Shown piece by piece: positions 60,301 to 64,000 of a stretch of 64,000 nt of DNA (position 1 is the first letter of the stretch; each line of letters begins with the position of its first letter). The translations under genes and the position numbers were made by a program. The DNA is taken from positions 17,676,698 to 17,740,697 of the forward strand of contig OU452228.1 of NCBI GenBank assembly GCA_911728455.2, given 5' to 3'. Source of the DNA: Marthasterias glacialis (lineage: Eukaryota; Echinodermata; Asteroidea; Forcipulatida; Asteriidae). The notes below the pieces were generated by a model. The model worked only from the letters and a program-made list of their open reading frames with translations, did no database searches and was not told where the DNA came from.

Positions 60301-62628
60301 TTTGAGTACAGTATCTATCGAACTTGTTATCTCAACAATGGGAAATGAACACAATCAGTTGTTATCATTTATGATTGTGTTTTTGCAGGCACCTGTGCTA
60401 TGTGAACTGACAAGATAAAATTGTTGACATTATTTGTTATATGCACGGGGTGTTTGTTCAGGACTCCACACTGTTTGATTATTCGGAATTCATGCAATGT
60501 CGGTAAACTGCTGGGTGGGGAGTGTTACCCTTCTATTATGTAACATTTCATTCTTGGAGTTTTTAGTTGTTGTTTTTTGTGAGAATTCATTTCAGACCGA
60601 GCCTTTAGTTTTCAAGAACAACTACTCTGTGAAAATGTTTATTCGGGCATGTTACAGTGGGAAAGAAGAGGGTTTGTCATCAGGGATTTTGTGCACATTC
60701 GTGGGTGTTTATTTTGATTGCCGCAATTGAATTAAGCAGCAGTGATTCCAGAGGTCTTCAAGTTCTATTTTCTCAATCTTTCTTCATGTCATCATTTCAG
60801 ACAAATACTTCTCTTGGGGATTGATACTATAGATTTTATAATCAGTGAGCACTCGGATTAAAACTAATCGATTTGTTTTCCAGAAAATTACAATTTTTGT
60901 TTTAAAGTTTTGCGATCATTACATCAGGAAACCAACTTCTCTGCTGATCAGCTGATTTCCTCCTTTTAAAAAAAAAATCCTTTTTAGTGCTAAAAAAGCT
61001 GCTGGAAAAAAACACTGTACAGCGTGTAGTGTTGCTGGATAGTGTCATCTTTTTAGTCTGTACAAAAATGAAAACATGTGATCTTTTCACTCTATAACAT
61101 TTTACCAAAATAAAGTTGGAAGTCTGTTACATACTGTTACATAATCTTGAACATGAAGGCACTAAATAACAACCCCTGTAGCGGTTCGGACATTCTCGAG
61201 TGCGCTCGGAACTTGTCGGGTACTTTTGGTTCCTATAGAGAGGTTTCACGTGACGTCACCGAGACCTTTTTCTAATGCTGCGTGCGCAAACAGACGCTGG
61301 AAATCATTCAGCAGACGACGCGCCAGCCATTGAGTTGTATATGGCTGTACCCAACATGGCTGCGAAATGAACTTTTACCGGGGTCACGCAACCTCTCTAT
61401 ATAGTTAACAGGATGTGTCTAGCACCCTCTTTATGGAGTGTACTCGAAAATGTCCGAACCACTATGGGGTTATAGTATCTAGTACCATCCTCTTGAAAAG
61501 GCCGCATGGTCAATATGTGATGATGCTGGTACTTTGGGAATAATCTCCTGAAATGTAATACCGAGAGGTTTGGGCGGGGAAGAGAGGGGAGGCTTTGTCA
61601 ATTCCACCAAAGAAAAACCATGAAAACTGTTTTTCGGATTTACCACTGATTTTATTGGTCACTAATAACATTCTACATCAATTTCAGTGATTTTGTTGGA
61701 CGTGACCGTTTTACTAACATTGCAGACATAATGTTCGTCTTGTTCCCCTGACATGCAATAACAGTTACTAAACAGTGATTCTCATCACGCCAACAAGGGG
61801 TCAGACTAGTTTGCCCTGCACGCTCCGGGTTGGGTTACGGTTGATTCTAATGCGTAGGAAAATGAGATGACCGTGGTCCAGATAAACAGAGAAACCTGAT
61901 ATTTTTTACACTAGTTCCTCAATAATATGCACAATAAAGCTAATTATATAATATTTATTGACTGTTTCCTCCATATCATATGCTACCATTTTGACACGAT
62001 TTTCACAAAATGATTGGAATTTAAAAGGAATTCTGGAAAAATTATAGTTCATGTCACCTTGTTTACAAAAAGACTGACCTTGTACTTTCCAGGGCATTTG
62101 CTGGCTGGCAAGATACTACACAGGTTGTATATGCATTTTTTTCAAAGTAATGTTTTGTACCACATTACCACATAAAAACAAGAATTGCAAAAAATAACAG
62201 CTGAAAAAGTTTTGAATTGTGCTCCCTTTCATCTTAAAAAAAGTTGATAAAAATCGTATAATGTAATTTCTATACAAAGTAAGTTTTTATGTTTTCCTCC
62301 ATTGAGCTGTGCACAAATCGTGTCTGTAGTAAGTCCAGGCTCTGTGGCTCTTTTGTAAACATGTGATGTCACAGGTCACATGGTCTATTGAATGGGAGAA
62401 GGTATAATATTCTTAAAAGCTAATCAAGTACACTCCCTTTTAATTTAAATTAAAAACCACGAACTGTTGACTTCCCAGTGTTCTATTACACACGTATCCA
62501 TTATGATAACGAACTCTGATTGATTTTGTTTTATTTTTTATTTTGTGTGTGTGGTTTCTTTTCAGTTTTTTGCCTTGCGGCGACCCGGATCAACGGCAAA
62601 ACATTCATGTGTAACACCCTGCCAGTAA
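27334..62628 (+). CDS. DDX11: DDX11/ChlR1/Chl1 Fe-S DNA helicase orthologue, 23 coding exons
   Basis: Superfamily 2, XPD-like 5'-to-3' DNA helicase of the nucleus. The family acts in sister-chromatid cohesion and replication-fork upkeep and unwinds G-quadruplexes. Exons: 27334-27340, 32020-32225, 34224-34333, 35024-35138, 35586-35672, 36372-36554, 37369-37476, 39218-39305, 40700-40908, 42037-42189, 42609-42655, 43651-43843, 44784-44822, 45346-45487, 46493-46615, 47078-47263, 48031-48134, 50360-50578, 52129-52235, 54849-54933, 55581-55656, 57251-57405, 62566-62628. They join in frame to 934 residues. Motifs seen: FPFTPYPIQ (38-46), Walker A SPTGTGKS (67-74), Ia SRTHSQL (241-247), four Fe-S cysteines (275, 293, 323, 358), DEAH (401-404), AGGTMQP (635-641), [10 protein letters not shown] (717-726), [12 protein letters not shown] (794-805) and QSIGRAIRH (860-868). 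No catalytic residue is missing. The 7-nt first exon and the last exon are the least certain. Confidence 0.96.
27797..27868. repeat. Near-perfect long hairpin in DDX11 intron 1
   Basis: Arms of about 34 bp: TAACCCTCCATCCTC pairs with GAGGATGGAGGGTTA. The outer GCGATAATCG pairs with CGGTTATCGC, with almost no loop (CCGACGGTCGG). T-rich flanks on both sides. Confidence 0.9.
27925..28182 (+). mobile_element. L2-like LINE 3' end
   Basis: With frame changes it decodes to FSVAAQRLW, then LLKTHLT and SHL-stop. It ends with TTTTTATTATTATTATG. 5'-truncated and decayed; in DDX11 intron 1. Confidence 0.7.
28893..29028. repeat. Repeat family M2, copy 3
   Basis: GTTGTTGAGACTCCCTGTTG, TTCTATTATTCCCTTTTC and GAGACATGGTTTGACAAAG match copy 2. 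It lies in DDX11 intron 1. Confidence 0.75.
29085..29292. repeat. MITE with CGATCGATC-rich TIRs
   Basis: TTGGGTGCAATCGATCGATC on the left pairs with GATCGACTGATCGCGCCCAA on the right, with further TCGATC repeats inside. It lies in DDX11 intron 1. Confidence 0.8.
29455..29850. repeat. Dispersed repeat family R1, copy 3
   Basis: The same order as the 3.1-kb copy: TGTGTAATCCC..., GGGAGGCTTCCACCATAG, TGGTGGTACTCTTTTAAA and GATTCCGGCAATTCTGAG. It lies in DDX11 intron 1. Confidence 0.75.
29860..31670. other. DDX11 intron 1, 1.8 kb without recognised content
   Basis: No SINE, LINE or MITE end recognised. T-rich runs near 31165 and 31450. The short open frames look random. Confidence 0.5.
31683..31885 (-). 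mobile_element. SINE family S2, inverted copy
   Basis: On the minus strand it reads GACCCTGGTTCGAAACCC (a good B box), TGTGGATTAGGTTTTCAGTC and CCTGATTGCATGGGTTTTCC. It ends 134 bp before DDX11 exon 2. Confidence 0.8.
32020..32225 (+). CDS. DDX11: DDX11 coding exon 2 (first half of Walker A)
   Basis: Completes codon 3 and runs to residue 71. The acceptor is TTAATGCAG and the donor GTTGAG. It encodes [15 protein letters not shown] and GIFESPTGT, matching human [15 protein letters not shown] and GIFESPTGT. The acidic N-terminal leader ([11 protein letters not shown]) is not conserved. Confidence 0.96.
32263..32443. repeat. MITE family M4, copy 2
   Basis: ACCAGGCCTTGATCTTAA pairs with TTAAGATCAAGGCCTGGGT. 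The centre is rich in GGCCACCGAGGCC. It starts about 37 bp after the DDX11 exon 2 donor. Confidence 0.82.
32750..33020 (-). mobile_element. SINE family S1, two adjacent fragments
   Basis: 32750-32886 carries the tRNA-like head (B box GGGTTCGAGTCCC). 32914-33020 carries the 3' tail of another copy (TAGCACCTTGTAAGGGTTTG). It lies in DDX11 intron 2. Confidence 0.8.
33215..33364. repeat. Direct repeat D1, copy 1
   Basis: AGTATTATATGTTATGATTT, ATTTGATCTTAAAAAGAC and CGGCCCAATACGCAAGC recur at 33828-33966 in the same order. Confidence 0.88.
33828..33966. repeat. Direct repeat D1, copy 2
   Basis: The same sequence as 33215-33364 with small deletions (for example, TCTCGCATAT is missing). It is joined directly to an S1 SINE fragment. 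Confidence 0.88.
33967..34092 (-). mobile_element. SINE family S1, fragment
   Basis: Contains TTAAGTGTCTTGCTCAAGGA, CACAAGTGTCA and CCAGAACTTGAGTCCAG, as in the full S1 copies. Confidence 0.75.
34224..34333 (+). CDS. DDX11: DDX11 coding exon 3 (GKS of Walker A)
   Basis: Starts with GGT AAA TCT (GKS, residues 72-74), so the intron splits the Walker A motif. It reads [20 protein letters not shown], almost the human sequence. It ends with two bases of codon 108; the donor is GTAAAT. Confidence 0.96.
35024..35138 (+). CDS. DDX11: DDX11 coding exon 4
   Basis: Residues 108-146. [19 protein letters not shown] corresponds to the EPAWVTQFVQKKEERDL region of human. The acceptor is ATAAACAG and the donor GTAAGT. 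Confidence 0.92.
35231..35369. repeat. Short palindromic MITE
   Basis: GGCCAAGTTTGCACAAGAAC pairs with GTTATTGTGTGAACTTGGC, then AGTCGACTAGAGGCC / GGCCACTAGTCCAC. It lies in DDX11 intron 4. Confidence 0.83.
35586..35672 (+). CDS. DDX11: DDX11 coding exon 5 (coiled, charged insert)
   Basis: Residues 147-175, very rich in E, K, Q and R ([19 protein letters not shown]). It matches the charged helical insert of human DDX11 (EERLQQLQHRVQ). The donor is GTACTG. Confidence 0.9.
36372..36554 (+). CDS. DDX11: DDX11 coding exon 6 (acidic insert)
   Basis: Residues 176-236. [11 protein letters not shown] corresponds to LVLAEYESDEE in human, then a run of glutamates leads to EPHVTK just before motif Ia. 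The donor is GTAAAA. Confidence 0.92.
37157..37324. repeat. MITE family M4, copy 3
   Basis: CAGGCCTGGAGTTACACGG at the left and GAAATTCCAGGCCTAATTT at the right, with GGAGGCCACGAAGGCCATG inside. It ends 45 bp before DDX11 exon 7. Confidence 0.75.
37369..37476 (+). CDS. DDX11: DDX11 coding exon 7 (motif Ia)
   Basis: Residues 237-272: [18 protein letters not shown], nearly identical to the human motif Ia block, ending GSRQ. The acceptor is TTGCTTGCAG and the donor GTAAGG. Confidence 0.97.
37480..38560. other. DDX11 intron 7 first half, old retroelement-like sequence
   Basis: C/T-rich stretches near 38000 and 38130. GACTCTGCTAGGGTCGAAACG (38290-38310) resembles the hairpin-plus-GAAAC unit seen at 41.1 kb. 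No gene recognised. Confidence 0.45.
38600..38935. repeat. Dispersed repeat family R2, copy 1
   Basis: ACAGATTTGCACATAACTAT, TAGTTTTTGAGAAATTAGT, AAAACAATTAG and CACTATTTTCTTGTGACTC recur in order at 55985-56320. Confidence 0.88.
38935..39020. repeat. End of the 19.1-kb element family
   Basis: CACAGGACTCGAGAAAGTAC, TGAGTATACAATGC and CATCGGTGTATGGGTAA match 19087-19340. It lies in DDX11 intron 7. Confidence 0.65.
39218..39305 (+). CDS. DDX11: DDX11 coding exon 8 (Fe-S cysteines 1 and 2)
   Basis: Residues 273-301. NLCIN and INDRC supply cysteines 275 and 293, the first two ligands of the XPD-family 4Fe-4S cluster. The exon ends in a lysine run; the donor is GTAGGT. Confidence 0.95.
39577..39780. 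repeat. MITE-like element, second copy (see 2701)
   Basis: GTCTTGTCACACAGG at one end and CTTCTTGTGACGTGG at the other, with CAGGCAACTTGGAGGCAAC and GAAACTGGTTGCCTG inside as inverted partners. It lies in DDX11 intron 8. Confidence 0.7.
39880..40060. repeat. Dispersed repeat R3, shared with NCDN introns
   Basis: AACCATCCCCAACC and TCTGTTTGATTCTGTTG match 8655-8725. GATCAGGCATACCAC and TCCAACAGTATGGATGTTGA match 9799-9850. Confidence 0.65.
40700..40908 (+). CDS. DDX11: DDX11 coding exon 9 (Fe-S cysteines 3 and 4)
   Basis: Residues 302-371. SGCPFY and KACPYYGTR supply cysteines 323 and 358, so all four cluster ligands are present. The donor GTCTGT is weak, but the frame and homology require it. 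Confidence 0.95.
41085..41170. repeat. Structured repeat with stacked hairpins
   Basis: GAGTTG...CAACTC (41085-41126) encloses GGTTCTGAAAAGAACC (41095-41110). A CGATCAG...CTGATCG hairpin follows (41134-41153). Homologous to the 15.5-kb element. It lies in DDX11 intron 9. Confidence 0.75.
42037..42189 (+). CDS. DDX11: DDX11 coding exon 10 (DEAH box)
   Basis: Residues 372-422. [14 protein letters not shown] carries the DEAH Walker B box at 401-404. A decayed copy of the 3' part of this exon lies in the next intron (42276-42367). Confidence 0.97.
42276..42367 (+). pseudogene. DDX11: Decayed duplicate of DDX11 exon 10 3' part
   Basis: CCTCATTGAAACGATCCAAA and GACTACAGTGTTGAGGTGAC copy the exon at 42137-42179. 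The following intron bases are also copied, but the segment holding the splice donor is deleted. It lies 87 bp after the real exon. Confidence 0.88.
42609..42655 (+). CDS. DDX11: DDX11 coding exon 11
   Basis: A 47-nt exon for residues 423-437 ([13 protein letters not shown]), matching human AHSQLLQYMERYG. The donor is GTGAGT. Confidence 0.94.
42790..42930. repeat. Palindromic MITE family M1, decayed copy
   Basis: ATTTCATAAAGCTGGGAAATG at one end and AACTCTATGAAATTG at the other are weak versions of the M1 ends. It lies in DDX11 intron 11. Confidence 0.5.
42986..43389 (+). mobile_element. SINE family S1, plus-strand copy with internal duplication
   Basis: The head GTGTCGTGGCCGAGCGGTCA is followed by a decayed B box (GTGTGAGTACC). 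The body contains two perfect 93-bp copies (43150-43242 and 43243-43335). The tail is GCCGCAGCACCTTGTAAACC. Confidence 0.9.
43490..43545. repeat. Perfect small hairpin
   Basis: CATAGAGCTGTATATA pairs with TATATACAGCTCTATG around a loop of about 10 nt. It lies in DDX11 intron 11. Confidence 0.88.
43651..43843 (+). CDS. DDX11: DDX11 coding exon 12
   Basis: Residues 438-502. [14 protein letters not shown] and [18 protein letters not shown] match human [14 protein letters not shown] and TINDFLFQSQIDNINLFK. The donor is GTACTT. Confidence 0.97.
44030..44783. other. DDX11 intron 12, mixed old repeats
   Basis: ACGGTAAAAATGCATTTAGC at 44035 is shared with 12922 (ACGGTAAAAATGCATTCAGC). GGCCGATTAAATTGGCCCA is near 44575. 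No exon seen. Confidence 0.5.
44395..44462. repeat. Palindromic MITE family M1, right half
   Basis: TTGTGCTTAGCTAGTTTTTC...TCATGAAATTGGGCC matches the right half of M1. The left half is missing. It lies in DDX11 intron 12. Confidence 0.6.
44784..44822 (+). CDS. DDX11: DDX11 coding exon 13 (39 nt)
   Basis: A microexon of 13 codons ([13 protein letters not shown]), matching VQRYCEKSMISRK in human. It is flanked by CCCCTGTAG and GTAAGA. Confidence 0.94.
45346..45487 (+). CDS. DDX11: DDX11 coding exon 14
   Basis: Residues 516-562. LNGFVEKY matches LFGFTERY of human. The rest is the variable linker, rich in T, K and Q. Confidence 0.92.
45488..46400. other. DDX11 intron 14, no gene recognised
   Basis: Near 46040-46200 a GC-richer stretch (TTCTGCGTCCCATATCGAAC) may be an old element, but I could not define its ends. 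Confidence 0.45.
46493..46615 (+). CDS. DDX11: DDX11 coding exon 15
   Basis: Residues 563-603. [20 protein letters not shown] matches [20 protein letters not shown] of human. The acceptor is CTGAAATTGAAG and the donor GTACGT. Confidence 0.94.
46741..46938 (-). mobile_element. SINE family S1 subtype, fragment
   Basis: ACTCCTGGGTGAAGAGAAGC, CTAAGTGTCTTGCTGATCC and CCACCAGAGCTCAAGTCTGA match the subtype at 50821. It lies in DDX11 intron 15. Confidence 0.65.
47078..47263 (+). CDS. DDX11: DDX11 coding exon 16 (motif III)
   Basis: Residues 604-665. [11 protein letters not shown] and [19 protein letters not shown] match human closely, and it ends ERIVEFSCG. The donor is GTAAGA. Confidence 0.97.
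47454..47517. repeat. Hairpin in DDX11 intron 16
   Basis: TACCATAAAAATGAGAGAGA pairs with TCTCTCACTTTTATGGTA, with ATAT continuing the stem. About 64 nt in total. Confidence 0.85.
48031..48134 (+). CDS. DDX11: DDX11 coding exon 17
   Basis: Residues 666-700: [20 protein letters not shown], matching GHVIPPDNILPLVICSG of human. The donor is GTAAGA. Confidence 0.94.
48577..49833. mobile_element. Terminally inverted element carrying repeated regulatory-type modules
   Basis: The ends AGGTGTTCGGCC and CCGAACACCG are inverted. Inside is a partly tandem unit. Four modules read GTGACCCCATTTGACCTT followed by ACTTCCGG..CCGGAAGT (48907-48947, 49353-49393, 49499-49539, 49648-49687). Five TGACGTCA octamers lie at 48766, 48778, 49073, 49214 and 49226. 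No ORF of note. It lies in DDX11 intron 17. The site names are consensus matches, not shown function. Confidence 0.8.
49920..50355. other. End of DDX11 intron 17, no gene recognised
   Basis: GAATGCTCTGTCGCATCAGC and ATTCACTGG words resemble the small MITE at 59539. Not resolved further. Confidence 0.4.
50360..50578 (+). CDS. DDX11: DDX11 coding exon 18 (motif IV)
   Basis: Residues 701-773. [18 protein letters not shown] then [10 protein letters not shown], matching MMDEVGRILCNLCGVVPGG and [10 protein letters not shown] of human. The donor is GTGAAG. A palindromic MITE begins about 30 bp beyond it. Confidence 0.97.
50609..50767. repeat. Palindromic MITE next to DDX11 exon 18
   Basis: GGGAATAAAAGAGTGGTGAC pairs with CACCACTCTTTTATTCCC. 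TAATCGGCCGTTT pairs with AAACGGCCGATTA. Centre GGTCGCGACACTG. Confidence 0.9.
50821..51027 (-). mobile_element. SINE family S1 subtype, copy
   Basis: GATGCCAGTCCATCGCAGG and ACTCCTGGGTGGAGAGAAGC precede the usual CTTGCTCAAGGACACAAG body. The tRNA-like head is TGTCGTGGCCGAACGG on the minus strand. It lies in DDX11 intron 18. Confidence 0.8.
51203..51454. repeat. Minisatellite, 30-bp and 21-bp units
   Basis: Seven 30-bp units (ACTAATTCGGACATGTCC..) and two shortened 21-bp units (AACATGTCCTCATACTCAGC) make exactly 252 bp. All unit lengths are multiples of 3, so one frame stays open with a ten-residue period (TNSDMALYSA-like). It lies in DDX11 intron 18. Confidence 0.92.
51545..52015. repeat. 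AGTACT/GAGTAC-rich repeat element
   Basis: Dense in CAAGTACT, GAGTACC and CGAGTAC words in both orientations, with TTTTCAGTCGAGTRTC at 51572, 51858 and 51896. It looks like a degenerate foldback element. Confidence 0.7.
52129..52235 (+). CDS. DDX11: DDX11 coding exon 19 (motif V)
   Basis: Residues 774-808. [18 protein letters not shown] is almost identical to human. The acceptor is TTTTTTTTGCAG and the donor GTAAGG. Confidence 0.97.
52495..52562. repeat. 17-bp tandem repeat
   Basis: About four copies of TTTTTCCTGATTTCAGGA-like units. Scattered relatives lie at 53139-53178, 53380 and 6625. Each unit is itself a palindrome (CCTGATTTCAGG). Confidence 0.9.
53400..53700 (+). mobile_element. tRNA-derived SINE family S3, copy 2
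   Basis: GGGCTGGACAGCTCAGTTGG and CGCAGGTTCAAATACCG form a clear tRNA-like unit. The conserved upstream AGGGAGACCGCCAACATTA and downstream CAGTTTCCCTTGTGGTTTAT match copy 1. It lies in DDX11 intron 19. Confidence 0.85.
54028..54480. repeat. Foldback element, TTTCACACT-rich
   Basis: GGCCTTTTCACACTATC at the left, GGTGTGAAATGGCTT at the right, and several TTTCACACT / AGTGTGAAA words in both orientations. It lies in DDX11 intron 19. Confidence 0.7.
54849..54933 (+). CDS. DDX11: DDX11 coding exon 20
   Basis: Residues 809-837. [20 protein letters not shown] matches [20 protein letters not shown] of human. The donor is GTAATT. Confidence 0.96.
55110..55206. repeat. C/T-rich and poly-C tract
   Basis: CCCCCTCCCCCTCTCTC followed by a C run of about 20 bp. 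The minus strand is G-rich and could form a quadruplex. Confidence 0.85.
55581..55656 (+). CDS. DDX11: DDX11 coding exon 21
   Basis: Residues 838-862. [12 protein letters not shown] opens motif VI and matches [13 protein letters not shown] of human. The intron splits the glycine codon; the donor is GTAAGC. Confidence 0.96.
55985..56320. repeat. Dispersed repeat family R2, copy 2
   Basis: Same order as 38600-38935: ACAGATTTGCACATTACTTA, CAGTTTTTGAGAAACGAGT and TTTTCACTATTTTCTTGTGA. It lies in DDX11 intron 21. Confidence 0.88.
56427..56557. repeat. Short inverted element
   Basis: ATTGTTGGGACAGTG pairs loosely with GTGTCCCAATGAA. CACCCCCGTACCCC pairs with GGGGTAAGGGGGTG. It lies in DDX11 intron 21. 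Confidence 0.65.
57251..57405 (+). CDS. DDX11: DDX11 coding exon 22 (motif VI)
   Basis: Residues 863-914. GRAIRH completes motif VI, followed by [19 protein letters not shown] and [10 protein letters not shown]. Donor GTGAGA follows AAG (K914). Confidence 0.96.
57590..58080. repeat. Decayed minisatellite with CCCAATTGGG palindrome core
   Basis: The core recurs as TCCTAATTGGGT, TCCCAATCGGGGA, TCCCAATTGGGGT, CCCAATTGGGAT, CCCCATTGGGGA and CCAAATGGGAT, spaced about 30 to 60 bp apart. It lies in DDX11 intron 22. Confidence 0.7.
58381..58785. repeat. Palindromic MITE family M1, copy split by an insertion
   Basis: GGGCCAAATTTCATAGAGC at the left and CAGCTCTATGAAATTGGGCC at the right. The middle is interrupted at 58519-58724 by a TTAA-type element. 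It lies in DDX11 intron 22. Confidence 0.88.
58519..58724. mobile_element. TTAA-type (piggyBac-like) MITE nested in M1
   Basis: The terminal inverted repeats start AGGGGCTGTGTCGTCATGAT and its partner, about 27 bp long. They are flanked by TTAA on both sides (58515-58518 and 58725-58728). TTAA duplication is the hallmark of piggyBac-type insertion. It has no ORF, so it is non-autonomous. Confidence 0.85.
58848..59290 (-). mobile_element. SINE family S1, copy split by a hAT-like MITE
   Basis: The body (TTAAGTGTCTTGCTCAGGGA) and head (ACACCAAAACTTGAGTCTGA) are separated at the B box by the insertion at 59023-59218. Confidence 0.82.
59023..59218. mobile_element. hAT-like MITE nested in an S1 SINE
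   Basis: The ends CAGTGGCATAACCAGAC and GGGAGGG..GTTATGCTACTG are inverted repeats. The flanks CCGAACCC and CTGAACCA fit an aged 8-bp target duplication, the hAT size. The interior is G-rich with no ORF. Confidence 0.75.
59539..59674. repeat. Short MITE
   Basis: CACCTGGTTCATACGTCAAG pairs with ATGATATGAACCAGGCTG. The inside has GACGCAAG repeats. Confidence 0.78.
61167..61470. mobile_element. MITE nested inside the 2.7-kb element
   Basis: AACCCCTGTAGCGGTTCGGA pairs with TCCGAACCACTATGGGGTT, then CATTCTCGAG / CTCGAAAATG. Its middle holds another element (61237-61405). Confidence 0.82.
61237..61405. mobile_element. MITE nested inside the 61167 MITE
   Basis: TATAGAGAGGTTTCACGTGA pairs with GGTCACGCAACCTCTCTATA. 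Both ends sit next to TATA, a possible short target duplication. The centre is GC-richer (GACGACGCGCCAGCC). Confidence 0.78.
62566..62628 (+). CDS. DDX11: DDX11 last coding exon 23
   Basis: The acceptor GTTTCTTTTCAG is in phase with exon 22. It encodes [20 protein letters not shown] and a TAA stop, giving SK|FFALRR where human has QKFHREK. It lies 5.2 kb from exon 22, beyond a large inverted-repeat element. A poly(A) signal 117 nt downstream supports it as terminal. An alternative ending close to exon 22 is described in the findings. Confidence 0.72.
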   Translation, partial: FFALRRPGSTAKHSCVTPCQ

Positions 62629-62744
62629 CATCTGCCTGGAAAAGTACCTTCAGGCAAAGGCTACCCACAAGCTCTATTTATTTGTTTATTTTAGTTAATT
62701 CTTTCCTCCTTCAGAGGTAATCCTGATATTTCCAACAGCGCAGC

Positions 62745-62750
62745 AATAAA
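62745..62750 (+). terminator. DDX11: Candidate DDX11 poly(A) signal
   Basis: AATAAA lies 117 nt after the stop codon and is followed by A-rich and then T/G-rich sequence (TATTTGTTGGTATG), as expected around a cleavage site. Confidence 0.65.
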
Positions 62751-62934
62751 ATTATAAAAAAAAACCGAAGAAGAAGAAAGGTATTTATTTTCTATATTTA
62801 TATTTGTTGGTATGCCTGAAGTATTCCGTTGATTGTCGTTGGCAACATTTTGTCATTTGTAATACCATCAATGAGAAGAATAGAATTAGCTGTTGCTAAC
62901 TGCTTACCAACCAAAAGGACCTACTTAATGTGGA

Positions 62935-62996
62935 GAAATGGCATCTTTTGGAAAAATGACATCTTATGGAGAAATGGCATCTTATGGAGAAAATAT
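62935..62996. repeat. 18-bp tandem repeat in the DDX11 3' flank
   Basis: Three copies of GGAGAAATGGCATCTTAT-like units, then a partial one. Confidence 0.9.
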
Positions 62997-62999
62997 GTG

Positions 63000-64000
63000 A
63001 TACCTTCGGTATTATGTAGAGATGAAACTGTCTCCTGAATTCCTCTATCTCCTTTTCTGATGTTGACTGTTTATTTTCAAAAAAAAATAGTCTAAATTAT
63101 TTGGCAAAGAAACCCGATATTCATGTAGTTATGAGGAAGGGCTAGAAGGTTGTAGTTGTGGCAAGATAATTTTTCTCTTTCTTGTTTTTTTTTCTGAGAA
63201 TTCCGCGGGAAATCTCCAATATTATTGAGCATTATAATTGATTATAGACTGTAATTATTGATTGTAATTGACTACTTCTATTGAATGTAATTTATTAATA
63301 CTGATTACTATTATCCATCACGTACAAGATCAAAACAAACACGATGATTAAACAATATGTAAAAATAAATTATAAAAAGATGTTTGTCAAATGAACGATT
63401 AATCATGTAGATAATCATTTAAAAAAAAATAAAGGAGGCAAAAAGTGGATTGGAGTCACTTGGCTCGATGTTGCTGGCATTTGGGGCTCTGATTGCGCCG
63501 CATCACCTTTGTGAGGTGCTTTTTAAAAGCAGGGATACTTTTCTGATAAATGACTATAAAAACTTACTTGGTAGGGAGCAACGGAGAGCTGTTGATAGTA
63601 TAAAACGTTGTGAGAATTGACTCCCTTTAAAGTAACTTAGTAGTTTTTGAGAAAGGCTTCAGGCTTCACGTAATGAAAAACATGCAGTTTCAGCATTTTC
63701 GGATCCTTCTACGTGGAAATAATTACTCCAGATTTCCGCCGATATATCTCAAGAACGCTAACATCTTTTGAAACAAAAGTTTCAGAGGTTAGTTTTATGG
63801 TATATATCTACAATTGTAAAGGATTGAAATAAACGTACGGTTCCAAATACCAAAGGTATACCCTATCTTTAAATATGGCTCATAATTCAAAAAATGTTCT
63901 GTCTACCTGTCGAAATAACAATAATAATGTCTGAACACTTTAGTCTGGTGTGATAAAACGCCGCAACATAAGAACTTCATTTTATTTATAACCTCTCTGT
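63000..64000. other. Downstream of DDX11, no gene recognised
   Basis: AT-rich, with ATTGATTGTAATTGACTA words at 63235-63275 and an S1 SINE tail. A further AATAAA lies near 63826. No start of a next gene seen. Confidence 0.5.
63480..63530 (+). mobile_element. SINE family S1, 3' tail fragment
   Basis: GATTGCGCCGCATCACCTTT and GTGAGGTGCTTTT match the S1 tail. Confidence 0.5.

Larger units (their letters stand above)
59706..62390. mobile_element. DNA transposon of about 2.7 kb with long inverted arms
   Basis: The left arm 59706-60095 and right arm about 61990-62388 are inverted copies, about 390 bp each, with long exact runs (AAAGAGCCACAGAGCCTGG, GCAAATGCCCTGGAAAGTAC, AAACAAGGTGACATGAACTA). A diverged second copy of part of the arm lies in tandem at about 60140-60300. 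No transposase ORF was seen. It fills half of DDX11 intron 22. Confidence 0.88.

Overview
This window is animal nuclear DNA: AT-rich, intron-rich and full of short repeats. It holds two complete, conserved protein genes arranged head to head. On the minus strand, positions 22120 down to 5098 encode a neurochondrin orthologue (NCDN): 17 coding exons and 767 predicted residues. On the plus strand, positions 27334 to 62628 encode an orthologue of the Fe-S DNA helicase DDX11/ChlR1/Chl1: 23 coding exons and 934 predicted residues. I joined both gene models by hand from reading frame, GT-AG splice sites and intron phase. Every junction keeps frame, and the predicted proteins follow the vertebrate families almost from end to end.

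The organism is not named by the sequence. The small exons, introns of 0.3 to 5 kb, several tRNA-derived SINE families, L2-like LINE 3' ends with (ATT)n tails, and dozens of palindromic MITEs fit a marine invertebrate deuterostome. My best guess is an echinoderm such as a sea star, with low to moderate confidence.

Layout. 1-5097: sequence downstream of NCDN, with two minisatellites, a LINE tail and several MITE-like repeats, and no gene recognised. 5098-22120: NCDN, whose introns hold LINE, SINE and foldback elements and one clear transposon-in-transposon nest. 22121-27333: the shared 5' region of about 5.2 kb, largely made of repeats, including a foldback of about 1.3 kb split by a hAT-like MITE. 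The GC-richer DDX11 start region contains an E-box and a short perfect palindrome. 27334-62628: DDX11, with a 7-nt first coding exon, a 4.7-kb first intron and a 5.2-kb last intron. 62629-64000: the 3' UTR/poly(A) region and downstream repeats.

The two genes have no known shared pathway. Neurochondrin is a cytoplasmic helical-repeat protein of neurons. DDX11 is a nuclear 5'-to-3' helicase for replication and sister-chromatid cohesion. The most unusual non-genic object is a terminally inverted element of about 1.25 kb in DDX11 intron 17 (48577-49833). It carries four copies of a module that looks like a DR4 nuclear-receptor site joined to an inverted pair of ETS sites, plus five perfect CRE octamers. 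I saw no CRISPR, operon or prokaryotic system.
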